Part shown: one piece after another, positions 1 to 5,114 of the stretch
Numbering within the stretch: position 1 is the first letter of the stretch
How the letters are laid out: every line of letters begins with the position of its first letter
NCBI GenBank assembly: GCA_050698355.1
Contig: JBOHBN010000201.1
Span: 1 to 12,776, forward strand
Origin: JBOHBN01 sp050698355
GTDB lineage: Bacteria; Actinomycetota; Actinomycetes; Streptosporangiales; WHST01
Direction of reading: 5' to 3'
Length of the DNA: 12,776 bases
Position numbers and translations under genes: made by a program
The notes under the pieces: model-generated
Told to the model about the DNA's origin: nothing
The model's input: the letters and a program-made list of their open reading frames with translations, nothing else
Database searches by the model: none

Positions 1-421
1 GGCGCGACCGGTCGCTTTTCACCTCGATCTCGTTACGCGCTACCGAGGCGAGGATGTCGGCCGACATGCGCCCCGCTGGCGTGGACAGGTCCATGTCGGA
101 GCCGCGGCATAGCGCGATCGTGACCCGATGGGGTTCGCAGGTTTCGATCAGTCGTAGCTGGTCGCGGCGGTTGCGGGTGAGCCGATCGAGCGACCAGGCC
201 ACGATCGCGTCGATTTCGCCGCGCTCGACCGAGGCGAGCATGGCGTCGAACTGCGGTCGTGGTTTCTTCCCTGCTGCGCTCACGTCGTTGTCGGGATATT
301 CGTGGATCAGTGTCCAGCCGCGCTGCGAAACGAGCTGCTGAGCGTCGTCACGTTGGCGAGTGACGCCGAGCTCGTCGCCGGTGCGGTCCTGGCTGATGCG
401 GAGGTAGACGGCTGCTCTCAC
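1..421 (-). CDS. Serine recombinase/integrase, N-terminal catalytic part (runs off left edge)
   Basis: Site-specific serine recombinase, which would integrate and excise the element by strand exchange at att sites. The 140 visible residues cover the resolvase-type catalytic domain. It opens VRAAVYLRISQDRTGDELGV, so Arg8 and Ser10 match the catalytic Arg and Ser nucleophile of the family, and the helix motif SLDRLTR supplies Asp79, Arg80 and Arg83. The late segment STPAGRMSADILASVARNEI is also typical. The chosen start is GTG at 421, because the family begins two or three residues before the first beta strand and no other start lies between it and the upstream stop. No Shine-Dalgarno is visible; a TANNNT box 7 nt upstream suggests leaderless initiation. 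The DNA-binding C-terminal half lies outside the window, so large serine integrase versus shorter resolvase cannot be decided here, though the prophage setting favours an integrase. Confidence 0.9.
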   Translation of the reverse strand, partial: MRAAVYLRISQDRTGDELGVTRQRDDAQQLVSQRGWTLIHEYPDNDVSAAGKKPRPQFDAMLASVERGEIDAIVAWSLDRLTRNRRDQLRLIETCEPHRVTIALCRGSDMDLSTPAGRMSADILASVARNEIEVKSDRSR

Positions 422-424
422 ATC

Positions 425-437
425 TGCTAACGTAGCA
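425..437. promoter_or_regulatory. Dyad overlapping a candidate leaderless promoter of the integrase
   Basis: TGCTA-ACG-TAGCA is a perfect 5-bp inverted repeat with a 3-nt centre. Read on the minus strand it contains TACGTT (434 to 429), which fits the actinobacterial -10 pattern TANNNT. It is followed by 7 nt and then the integrase GTG, which would place the transcript start at or near the start codon. No convincing -35 is visible. The dyad could be an operator for an integrase regulator; this is inferred from position only. Confidence 0.4.
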
Positions 438-494
438 CCTACGCCAGCACGGAGATCGCCTTCTAGCGGACGTGATGGCGTACTTCTACTAGAT

Positions 495-527
495 GGTCCC
501 GGCCACGCACTCCTCGCGACCGGGACC
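495..527. other. Inverted repeat (8-bp arms) between integrase and first plus-strand gene
   Basis: GGTCCCGG (495-502) pairs perfectly with CCGGGACC (520-527) across a 17-nt spacer, extendable by weak pairs. It lies in the 130-bp divergent gap between the integrase and the gene at 552, ending 24 nt before that start. No U-tract follows, so it is not a classical terminator. It could be an operator, a 5'-UTR hairpin, or part of an integrase-associated site. The rest of the 422-551 gap shows nothing else that can be named with confidence. Confidence 0.4.
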
Positions 528-551
528 GTGATCGGAAATTGAGGTTCCGAT

Positions 552-731
552 ATGCCCCAGACTACCGCCGGACTCACGGCTCACGACCTCGACCTGCTGA
601 GCACCTACGTCGCCCAGACCCGTGCCGACTACAACCGCGCCCTCGACGACGGGAAGGACGCCAGCTTCCAGTGCGGCGTGCTGCTCCTTCTGCTCTCCGA
701 CTGCGAGCGCATCCTCGGCGATGCGTCATGA
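552..731 (+). CDS. Small helical protein of unknown function (59 aa)
   Basis: Not recognised. The 59-residue product starts MPQTTAGLTAHDLDLLSTYV and ends LSDCERILGDAS. It looks like two amphipathic helices with a hydrophobic run GVLLLLLSD and two Cys residues, and has no signal peptide. The start is supported by GAGG (541-544) 7 nt before the ATG. Its TGA overlaps the ATG of the next gene (ATGA, 728-731), so the three small genes are probably translationally coupled. The position next to the integrase suggests an accessory phage gene; excisionase is possible by location but no DNA-binding motif is visible. Confidence 0.6.
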   Translation: MPQTTAGLTAHDLDLLSTYVAQTRADYNRALDDGKDASFQCGVLLLLLSDCERILGDAS

Positions 732-850
732 TCGCCCGCCTCATCGCCCGCATCCGCACCTGGGTCGCCACGCCCGACGACACGCCGCTCGAAGTGATCC
801 GCGGTGTCGACGGCGAACCGGTCGCCTGGATCGTGGAGGAGAAGCGATGA
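728..850 (+). CDS. Microprotein of unknown function (40 aa)
   Basis: Not recognised. A 40-residue product with a basic amphipathic N-terminus (MIARLIARIRTWVATPDD) and an acidic C-terminal half ending AWIVEEKR. It starts inside the stop of the preceding gene (ATGA) and its own TGA overlaps the next ATG (ATGA, 847-850). The tight overlaps on both sides are the main evidence that it is translated. The N-terminal helix could associate peripherally with a membrane. Confidence 0.5.
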   Translation: MIARLIARIRTWVATPDDTPLEVIRGVDGEPVAWIVEEKR

Positions 851-948
851 GCACCCTCACCCGCCGCGCCCTGCTGCGCCTCACCCTCGCGGGGCTGGCC
901 ACGGCGACGCTGCTCGCCACCGGCGCCGCCTGGTACGCCGCCCTGTAA
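847..948 (+). CDS. Single-TM microprotein (33 aa)
   Basis: A 33-residue product made almost entirely of one N-terminal basic patch (STLTRRALLRL) and one hydrophobic helix (about residues 8-32, ending GAAWYAAL). It could be a tiny membrane protein or an uncleaved signal-like peptide. The start overlaps the stop of the upstream gene, and GGAGGAGAAGCG just before it contains a strong Shine-Dalgarno. Function unknown; it closes the three-gene coupled cluster. Confidence 0.5.
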   Translation: MSTLTRRALLRLTLAGLATATLLATGAAWYAAL

Positions 949-978
949 CGCTCTGCAACATCATTCCGATCTACTCAT

Positions 979-998
979 ACCCGACACTTCCGAAGGGG
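979..998 (+). repeat. Leader element, copy 1 (upstream of the 1005 gene)
   Basis: ACCCGACACT (979-988) followed by a CCG-AAGG ribosome-binding segment (AAGGGG, 993-998). The same arrangement occurs at 1552-1570 before the next gene. The exact 10-mer plus similar flanks suggests a duplicated 5' leader or a shared regulatory element. Confidence 0.45.
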
Positions 999-1004
999 TC
1001 ACCC

Positions 1005-1538
1005 ATGTCCACGCCGCAGCAACCCGAGACGCCGCAGTACCAGCCCTACGTGTATCAGCCGCAGCAGCCGACCCCACCCCGGCAGCCCCGGAATCACCGG
1101 CACCGGTGGTTCATCTTCGGTGGCACCGCCGCCGTGGTAGCTGCCCTCGCGATCGCACTTTCGCTGACGCTGGCCGGGTCGAGCACGTTTACCATGCATG
1201 GCTCCATGCTGGTGACCGATCTCAGCACGTCGCCGTATGCATCGCCATCCGTCCTCGCGGCGGGCGACGAAGGTTCGCCGTGCTACACGTCGGGTGGCTA
1301 CGGCGATATCGCTCCTGGCGTGGCAGTCAAGGTCACCGACGCTGCGGGCAAGCAGATCGGGCTCGGCACGCTTCAAGCCGGCAAGACTATCGGTCCTGGC
1401 GGCTGCGCGTTCCCGTTCACCGTGAAGGACGTGCCGCTCGACAAGAAGTCCTACGGCATCGAGATCAGCCACCGCGGGACCGTCGTCGAGACGCCGCAGC
1501 AGGCGAAAACGCCCGCCCTCAGCCTCGGTGGGAATTAA
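1005..1538 (+). CDS. Membrane-anchored exported protein with Pro/Gln-rich cytoplasmic tail
   Basis: A 177-residue protein with a Pro/Gln-rich, low-complexity N-terminus (about 1-30, e.g. YQPYVYQPQQPTPPRQP), a basic stop (RNHRHR), one hydrophobic helix (about 33-54) and an extracellular domain of about 120 residues. The outer domain has two Cys, in SPCYTSGGYGDI and GPGGCAFPF, that could form a disulfide. Proteins with this outer segment occur as actinobacterial membrane or lipoprotein-like hypotheticals; no precise function is known to me. The ATG at 1005 follows AAGGGG by 6 nt; the open frame upstream of it is a shadow of the small genes. It is first in a same-strand run of three exported proteins, which look like lysogen-expressed surface cargo. 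Confidence 0.8.
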   Translation: MSTPQQPETPQYQPYVYQPQQPTPPRQPRNHRHRWFIFGGTAAVVAALAIALSLTLAGSSTFTMHGSMLVTDLSTSPYASPSVLAAGDEGSPCYTSGGYGDIAPGVAVKVTDAAGKQIGLGTLQAGKTIGPGGCAFPFTVKDVPLDKKSYGIEISHRGTVVETPQQAKTPALSLGGN

Positions 1539-1551
1539 AGCCCAGACGTAC

Positions 1552-1570
1552 ACCCGACACTCCCGGAAGG
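1552..1570 (+). repeat. Leader element, copy 2 (upstream of the 1578 gene)
   Basis: ACCCGACACT (1552-1561) followed by CCCGGAAGG, whose GGAAGG (1565-1570) is the ribosome binding site 7 nt before the ATG at 1578. It matches copy 1 at 979-998 in sequence and in distance to the start codon. Confidence 0.45.
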
Positions 1571-1577
1571 CACCATC

Positions 1578-2198
1578 ATGACCACACCCAGCATGCCCAC
1601 CGCCCCCGAGGCGCCCGTCAAGAAGCCGAAGGGCAAGGGCCTCGGCATCGCTTCGCTCGTCCTCGGCATTCTTGGCGCGATCCTGTGCTGGATCCCGTTC
1701 ATCGGCATCATCGGCATCATCCTCGGCTTCGTCGGCGCGGTCCTCGGCGCAGTCGGGTTCTTCGTCTCCCATCGGTGGATGAGCTTGGCCGGATTCGTCC
1801 TCTCCCTCGTCGCCATCATCGGCGGGTTCGCCTCCACCGCCTCCGGCGTGTCCCAGGTGAACAAGCAGCTGAACACGCCACCCACCGTGCAAGAACAGAA
1901 CAGCGGCAACGACCAGGGCGCGGGCGGGGCAGGCGACACCTACGCCTACACCGTCACCGGCTCCGGCACGGTCTCCTACGGCACGTTCTCCGGCTCCGGA
2001 ATGTCGATGTCGCAGACCACGTCGAACGGGCAGTGGTCCAAGAAGATCACCGTGACGAACAAGAGCGTGTTCTTCACGCCTTCCCTGACCGTCACCGGCA
2101 ACGGTGGCACCGTCACCTGCCAGATCAGCCACAACGGCAAGGTCAGCTCGCACAACTCAGCGTCCGGCCAGTTCGGCACCGCCAACTGCTCCGGCTGA
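1578..2198 (+). CDS. DUF4190-type two-TM protein fused to MmpS-like extracellular domain
   Basis: A 206-residue protein. After a Pro/Lys-rich cytoplasmic start comes GKGLGIASLVLGILGAIL and a second hydrophobic hairpin (about residues 22-90), the usual pattern of DUF4190-type membrane segments. The C-terminal part (about 115-206) resembles the MmpS/transport-accessory beta domain: YTVTGSGTVSYG, a WSKKITV strand, then GTVTCQISHNGKV and ASGQFGTANCSG with two Cys probably forming a disulfide. MmpS proteins partner MmpL transporters in mycobacteria, but no MmpL gene is in this window, so a transport role should not be assumed. GGAAGG precedes the ATG by 7 nt. It lies between two other exported proteins. 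Confidence 0.85.
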   Translation: MTTPSMPTAPEAPVKKPKGKGLGIASLVLGILGAILCWIPFIGIIGIILGFVGAVLGAVGFFVSHRWMSLAGFVLSLVAIIGGFASTASGVSQVNKQLNTPPTVQEQNSGNDQGAGGAGDTYAYTVTGSGTVSYGTFSGSGMSMSQTTSNGQWSKKITVTNKSVFFTPSLTVTGNGGTVTCQISHNGKVSSHNSASGQFGTANCSG

Positions 2199-2212
2199 CC
2201 CAGGAGATCACC

Positions 2213-2686
2213 ATGAAACGCGCACTGATCCTCGCCCCGTTGGCCGCAGCCGGTATCGCCCTCGCCGCGTGCTCGTCGGGGAGTAGCGGCGGCGTCGGCA
2301 CGCCCACCGATCCGCTCAACGGAACCGCTGGCTATAACGCACCCGCGGGCGCGCCCGAACCGACGGCGACCACGCCCTCAATCCCGGAGCCGACAGCGAA
2401 GAGCTTCACCGTGGGCCTGAAAACGCTGTCCAAACACTGCTTCGGATCAGCCGGTTGCAGCGTGACCGTCCAGCCCACGATCACCTACAACAGCGGTCCG
2501 CTCTCCGACCTCGACATGTACGCCTGCGACGTTACGTACACGATCGCGGGCGGCTCGGACGGAGACACGATCGAGACGGCGCAAGGGCAAGGAGGTTCCC
2601 GGTTCAGCGTGAAGAAGTCGCTGGTGGACACGCCGTCATCCTCAACGGAGCTCTCTGCGGCCGTGTCGGACGTGAGCTGTCAGTAG
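2213..2686 (+). CDS. Secreted lipoprotein of unknown function
   Basis: A 157-residue protein with a clear type II signal peptide: MKRALILAPLAAAGIALAAC, with lipobox LAAC and predicted lipid-modified Cys20. A Ser/Gly/Pro/Thr linker (about 21-64) is followed by a compact domain with four Cys (HCFGSAGC, YACDV and the C-terminal SCQ), consistent with two disulfides. It should sit on the outer face of the membrane. The ATG is preceded by AGGAG about 7 nt upstream and begins 14 nt after the stop of the upstream gene, so co-transcription is likely. The stop is TAG, followed by a terminator hairpin. Exported proteins like this in a prophage may alter the lysogen surface (for example superinfection exclusion), which is inference. 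Confidence 0.85.
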   Translation: MKRALILAPLAAAGIALAACSSGSSGGVGTPTDPLNGTAGYNAPAGAPEPTATTPSIPEPTAKSFTVGLKTLSKHCFGSAGCSVTVQPTITYNSGPLSDLDMYACDVTYTIAGGSDGDTIETAQGQGGSRFSVKKSLVDTPSSSTELSAAVSDVSCQ

Positions 2687-2695
2687 AGACGCCAC

Positions 2696-2730
2696 GCGGC
2701 CCCCGACCTCGAACTGAGATCGGGGGCCGC
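2696..2730. terminator. Hairpin terminator between convergent lipoprotein and DUF397 genes
   Basis: GCGGCCCCCGA (2696-2706) pairs with TCGGGGGCCGC (2720-2730). After one mismatch, CTC/GAG continues the stem down to a 5-nt loop. No U-tract follows, which is common for actinobacterial terminators. It begins 10 nt after the lipoprotein stop and ends 14 nt before the DUF397 stop on the other strand, so it probably serves both directions. Confidence 0.75.
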
Positions 2731-2743
2731 AGTGTGTGGAGAG

Positions 2744-2920
2744 TTAGCGACGCTTGGCCGCCACGAGCAGGCCAATGACTGCCCGCCCGTTCAGTTGTAG
2801 CACGTCACCGTTCTTCGAGTCACGGACCGCGTCCAGGGTGTGGGGCAGCTCGACGCAGGCGGTCTGCTGCTGCGAGTAGCTGGACTTGCGCCAGGAGTCG
2901 GACCTGTCGGGTATCGTCAC
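2744..2920 (-). CDS. DUF397 protein, partner of the XRE regulator
   Basis: A 58-residue protein with the DUF397 hallmarks: WRKSSYS near the N-terminus (10-16), ACVEL (21-25), VRDSKN (32-37) and the terminal LLVAAKRR. In Streptomyces such proteins are encoded next to XRE/WhiJ-type regulators and are thought to modulate them; the BldB/WhiJ systems are the best known examples. The GTG start overlaps the TGA of the upstream XRE gene (GTGA, 2920-2917), so the two are coupled and probably made together. It is too short for the usual ORF-length cut-off, but the motif match is strong. Confidence 0.88.
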   Translation of the reverse strand: MTIPDRSDSWRKSSYSQQQTACVELPHTLDAVRDSKNGDVLQLNGRAVIGLLVAAKRR

Positions 2921-3744
2921 TGTGTCGTCTCCAGTTCCTTGATGACATCGACGATGAGCCCGGCTGAGTCCTCCGGGCTCATCGCCACCTTCCCGCGGAT
3001 CATCTCAGCCGCGCGCATGTAGTCCGACACGTCATGCTCGTTGTAGACGAACGACGATGATCGGAACGGCTCAAGGTGCACGATCGGAGGAGACTCCGCG
3101 AACTCGTAGAGGATGAACGGTCCCGCGACGCCGGGATGCCACCCGTCCCCGATACGCACCGTCTGCACGGTCGCATTGGCTGGCGTGTTGAGCAGGCTGC
3201 GCAACTGATGCGACATCACGTCGGCGCCGCCGATGGTCTGCCGCAGCCCGGGTTCGCCGATGATGGCGTGGAATTCAACGGGCTCGCGGCGGGTGAGAAT
3301 GTCGCGGCGAGCGAGTCGCAACGTCAGCAGTCCCTCGTCGTCGCCGATGACCGCGCGGGCGTACTCGGAGGTTTGCAACAGGCCCGGGATGCTCCACGGT
3401 AGCCACTCGGTGATCCGTACCGCGGTGCGCTCGCACTCCACCACGCCGTCGAGTTTCTGCGAGGCGCCCGGCACGCCGGTCGTCAGCCAGTCGGAGTCAC
3501 CTGCACGGCGGGCCAGTTCGACGATGCGAGTGCGTTCCTCGGCTTCCGCGCCTAGCCCCGTCAATACGGCTGCGACATCCTCGATCTTCGGCAGACGGTG
3601 TCCTTGTTCCCACTGCGAGATCAGCGTGTGCGACAGGCTGATCTTCCGCGAGAGCTCACGTAGCCCGATCTCGCGGGACATGCGCGCGTTGCGGAGAGCG
3701 GCTGCGAGCGCCCGCGCCCGCGGCGTGTCGGTGGTTGCAGCCAT
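2917..3744 (-). CDS. XRE-family transcriptional regulator with DUF5753 domain
   Basis: A 275-residue DNA-binding regulator. Residues about 10-65 form an XRE helix-turn-helix (GLRELSRKISLSHTLISQWE). The rest is the DUF5753 ligand/partner domain, recognised by WSIPGLLQTSEYARAVI (about 117-133) and the C-terminal YEFAES and IVHLE segments. The ATG at 3744 is preferred over one nine bases upstream, because AGGA (3756-3753) is spaced 8 nt from it whereas it abuts the earlier ATG. TAGGAT, 7 nt upstream, could alternatively be a -10 box for a leaderless transcript with the same start. It overlaps the DUF397 gene by 4 nt. It sits divergent to a Cys-rich operon, with a duplicated operator between them, and is the best candidate for the element's lysogeny or operon regulator. 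In many hosts such pairs are chromosomal, so a non-immunity role remains possible. Confidence 0.92.
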   Translation of the reverse strand: MAATTDTPRARALAAALRNARMSREIGLRELSRKISLSHTLISQWEQGHRLPKIEDVAAVLTGLGAEAEERTRIVELARRAGDSDWLTTGVPGASQKLDGVVECERTAVRITEWLPWSIPGLLQTSEYARAVIGDDEGLLTLRLARRDILTRREPVEFHAIIGEPGLRQTIGGADVMSHQLRSLLNTPANATVQTVRIGDGWHPGVAGPFILYEFAESPPIVHLEPFRSSSFVYNEHDVSDYMRAAEMIRGKVAMSPEDSAGLIVDVIKELETTQ

Positions 3745-3796
3745 GAACCACATCCTAGCGGATGTCGCGCACGCGCAAATTCACCCGAATGGACCA

Positions 3797-3825
3797 TTGA
3801 GGTTGGTTACGCAACCGCCGATACT
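3797..3825 (+). promoter_or_regulatory. Promoter for the 3886-4807 operon
   Basis: TTGAGG (3797-3802) and GATACT (3820-3825) are separated by 17 nt, close to the group-1 sigma consensus TTGACA-N17-TATAAT. The predicted transcription start is near 3832, giving a leader of about 54 nt before the ATG at 3886. The first operator copy fills the spacer and the second covers the start point, so a bound protein should block polymerase. Confidence 0.65.
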
Positions 3826-3839
3826 GGTTACGCAACCGC
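3804..3839. promoter_or_regulatory. Tandem operator: two copies of TGGTTACGCAACCGC, 21 bp apart
   Basis: Exact 15-bp copies at 3804-3818 and 3825-3839. Each contains GGTT-ACGC-AACC, an imperfect palindrome with 4-bp arms, as expected for a dimeric HTH protein. The 21-bp centre-to-centre distance is two helical turns, so two dimers would bind the same DNA face. The sites overlap the plus-strand promoter and lie upstream of the XRE gene on the other strand, making that XRE protein the natural binder; this is inferred. Confidence 0.75.
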
Positions 3840-3885
3840 TCAGCCGGTAGCAAGCACACCCTACCGCCTTCGGGAGGCGACTTCG

Positions 3886-4083
3886 ATGCCCCTCACTCTG
3901 GCGCGTCACCGCTACTGGTGGACGCCCGCCACTGACGCCAGCCACCTGACCTACCGGGCCACGCCGCACTGCGGGGACGTGGCACGCACGGCGTGCGGCC
4001 GGTACGTCACCGTCACGCCAGCCCGTGCCCCGCATGCCCCGTGTGTTGAGTGCCAGGAGCTGCGGCGGGACGAGGCGGCATGA
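3886..4083 (+). CDS. Small Cys/His-rich putative zinc-binding protein (65 aa)
   Basis: Residues C29, C37 and the pair C53-x2-C56 (PCVEC), with nearby H28, suggest one zinc site. The layout, an aromatic N-terminus (RYWWTP), TACGRYVTV, then a terminal CxxC, resembles small zinc-finger hypotheticals seen in actinobacteria near XRE/DUF397 genes. GGGAGG (3872-3877) lies 8 nt before the ATG, a strong ribosome binding site for the first gene of an operon. Its stop overlaps the next start (ATGA, 4080-4083). It may bind nucleic acid or protein; no catalytic motif is visible. Confidence 0.75.
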   Translation: MPLTLARHRYWWTPATDASHLTYRATPHCGDVARTACGRYVTVTPARAPHAPCVECQELRRDEAA

Positions 4084-4259
4084 GGCGGCGTGTCGTGTTG
4101 GATCAGTCGCCGGTGACGGTGCTGGACCGTGACGAGGCCGAGGACGTGCCGCGGGTGCAGTGCCCCCGGTGCGGGCAGCAGATGCCCACCCGCGACGGCA
4201 TCGACCCGGTGGAGCACGGCCGCCCCGACGGGAACGGGCGGACCGAGCCGTGCCGATGA
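4080..4259 (+). CDS. Small CxxC zinc-ribbon-like protein (59 aa)
   Basis: A basic start (MRRRVVL), an acidic middle and QCPRCGQQM give a zinc-knuckle pair C28/C31, with H46 and C58 possible further ligands. Translationally coupled on both sides (ATGA at 4080-4083 and at 4256-4259). Function unknown; the repeated Cys-pair theme with its neighbours argues for a shared role or complex. Confidence 0.65.
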   Translation: MRRRVVLDQSPVTVLDRDEAEDVPRVQCPRCGQQMPTRDGIDPVEHGRPDGNGRTEPCR

Positions 4260-4522
4260 ATGAACCCACTCCCGGCGCCGAGACACCCGAGCAGGCGCCG
4301 GGAGTGTCCCACCTGGTCATCTGCCCGATCTGCCTGCGGGAGGTCCCCGGCTGGTACGACCCGGATGCCGACGAGGACAACCCGTACCGGCATCTGCGCC
4401 GGGACGTGGAAGCCACGCAGCGCCAGCGTGCCGGCGGTGCGAGAGGCGCCCCGGTGCGGGTGGCCTGCCCCGACGAGGATGCGCCCCGGCCTTGCCCCGA
4501 ACGGCCCCCGCGGAGAGGATGA
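4256..4522 (+). CDS. Small Cys-pair protein of unknown function (88 aa)
   Basis: An 88-residue protein: a Pro/Glu-rich start (MNEPTPGAETPEQAPG), the pair C23-x2-C26 (VICPICLREV), an acidic stretch PDADEDNP, a charged helix (about 45-60) and a Pro/Arg-rich end with C71 and C80. The first CxxC with an aromatic-acidic follow-up (GWYDPDADED) suggests a zinc-stabilised fold. The start overlaps the previous stop by 4 nt; the next gene begins 4 nt after its stop. The C-terminus is low complexity and may be disordered. Confidence 0.65.
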   Translation: MNEPTPGAETPEQAPGVSHLVICPICLREVPGWYDPDADEDNPYRHLRRDVEATQRQRAGGARGAPVRVACPDEDAPRPCPERPPRRG

Positions 4523-4526
4523 GACG

Positions 4527-4640
4527 ATGTCCCCGACTTCCTGCCCCACGTGCGGGCAAGCCAACCCGGGTGACCCGTGCAAACGGTGCGGCGCCTACAT
4601 CGCGAAGCCACCACCACCCCGCAACCCGCCGAAGAAGTGA
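4527..4640 (+). CDS. Double CxxC zinc-ribbon microprotein (37 aa)
   Basis: A 37-residue product with C6-x2-C9 (SCPTCG) and C18-x2-C21 (PCKRCG) eight residues apart, a complete minimal zinc ribbon, followed by a Lys/Pro tail (AKPPPPRNPPKK). AGAGGA (4514-4519) is spaced 7 nt from the ATG. Such ribbons often bind nucleic acid or a protein partner; which applies here cannot be seen. It is short, but the paired motifs make chance unlikely. Confidence 0.65.
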   Translation: MSPTSCPTCGQANPGDPCKRCGAYIAKPPPPRNPPKK

Positions 4641-4645
4641 GAATC

Positions 4646-4807
4646 ATGGACCAGTTGGACTTCCTGCTCGACTGCAAGGAGAAGCTGAACCCGCCGCGGA
4701 GCGCCGAGCTCACCGAAGCGGAGAAGCGCCAGGTCAAGGACGAGATGCTCCAGTCGTATCAGGCGCAGGCGGCGAAGCTCGGGATGCCGAGTCCCGGCGG
4801 AAACTGA
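4646..4807 (+). CDS. Small charged helical protein (53 aa)
   Basis: A 53-residue product starting MDQLDFLLDCKEKLNPP, then a predicted helix LTEAEKRQVKDEMLQSYQAQ and a short Gly/Pro end. It has a single Cys and no zinc motif, unlike the four genes before it. It starts 5 nt after the preceding stop, with only a weak ribosome site (AAGTGAG), so translation may depend on coupling. Last gene before a terminator. Function unknown. Confidence 0.6.
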   Translation: MDQLDFLLDCKEKLNPPRSAELTEAEKRQVKDEMLQSYQAQAAKLGMPSPGGN

Positions 4808-4828
4808 CACCCGGTAGACACACGAAAC

Positions 4829-4861
4829 GCGCCCCCACCCTCGATGTGAGGATGGGGGCGC
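4829..4861. terminator. Bidirectional hairpin terminator between early and late operons
   Basis: A 14-bp stem, GCGCCCCCACCCTC (4829-4842) against GAGGATGGGGGCGC (4848-4861) with a single G:U wobble and loop GATGT. TATT follows on the plus side and AAAC precedes it, giving weak T-rich tails in both directions. It lies between the convergent stops at 4807 (plus) and 4880 (minus). Confidence 0.85.
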
Positions 4862-4879
4862 TATTGTGCGCGGGGAACG

Positions 4880-5104
4880 CTAGGACTCCCCGGCGCGGAC
4901 CAGTTTCACGCCGCGCACGGTGTGCATGGCGGCGATCAGGGCGGCCACGGCAGTGGCCACGGCGGACACGGCGTTGGTCAGCGTTGATGCCTGCGTGGCG
5001 TCGAGGAACCCGAACGACACGGCTGCGGTCACAGCAGTGCAGGCGATCGGCGCCCACGAACCGGAGCGGACCGCCTGCCAGACCTCGGTGAGAAGGTGCT
5101 TCAT
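4880..5104 (-). CDS. Holin (two predicted membrane helices)
   Basis: A 74-residue protein with two hydrophobic helices (about residues 17-34 and 42-60) separated by a short polar turn (LDATQAS) and a basic C-terminus (HTVRGVKLVRAGES). This size and layout, directly downstream of a GH25 endolysin, fits a class II type holin that permeabilises the membrane at lysis. AGGAGG (5115-5110) lies 5 nt before the ATG and overlaps the endolysin stop codon. It is the last gene of the minus-strand late operon and ends in TAG. No sequence-specific holin family was identified by search. Confidence 0.8.
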   Translation of the reverse strand: MKHLLTEVWQAVRSGSWAPIACTAVTAAVSFGFLDATQASTLTNAVSAVATAVAALIAAMHTVRGVKLVRAGES

Positions 5105-5114
5105 CGTCGCCTCC

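Noticed and set aside
54..341. 95-residue plus-strand frame over the integrase
   Set aside because: The opposite strand encodes a clear serine recombinase catalytic domain with all key residues.
422..551. Attachment site (att) for the integrase
   Set aside because: The prophage boundary and host junction cannot be seen in one window; the inverted repeat alone is not enough to name an att site.
999..2153. 384-residue open frame on the minus strand
   Set aside because: Antisense to the two membrane proteins, low-complexity composition (Asp/Arg/Gly/Ala), no motif, and the plus-strand genes have signal, TM and ribosome-site support.
3751..3753. Upstream ATG of the XRE gene as the start
   Set aside because: The only Shine-Dalgarno (AGGA, 3756-3753) overlaps this codon, while it is well spaced for the ATG at 3744.
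3781..4737. 318-residue open frame on the minus strand
   Set aside because: Covers the operator region and the Cys-rich operon in antisense; composition is Arg/Ser/Gly shadow-like, with no domain or ribosome site.
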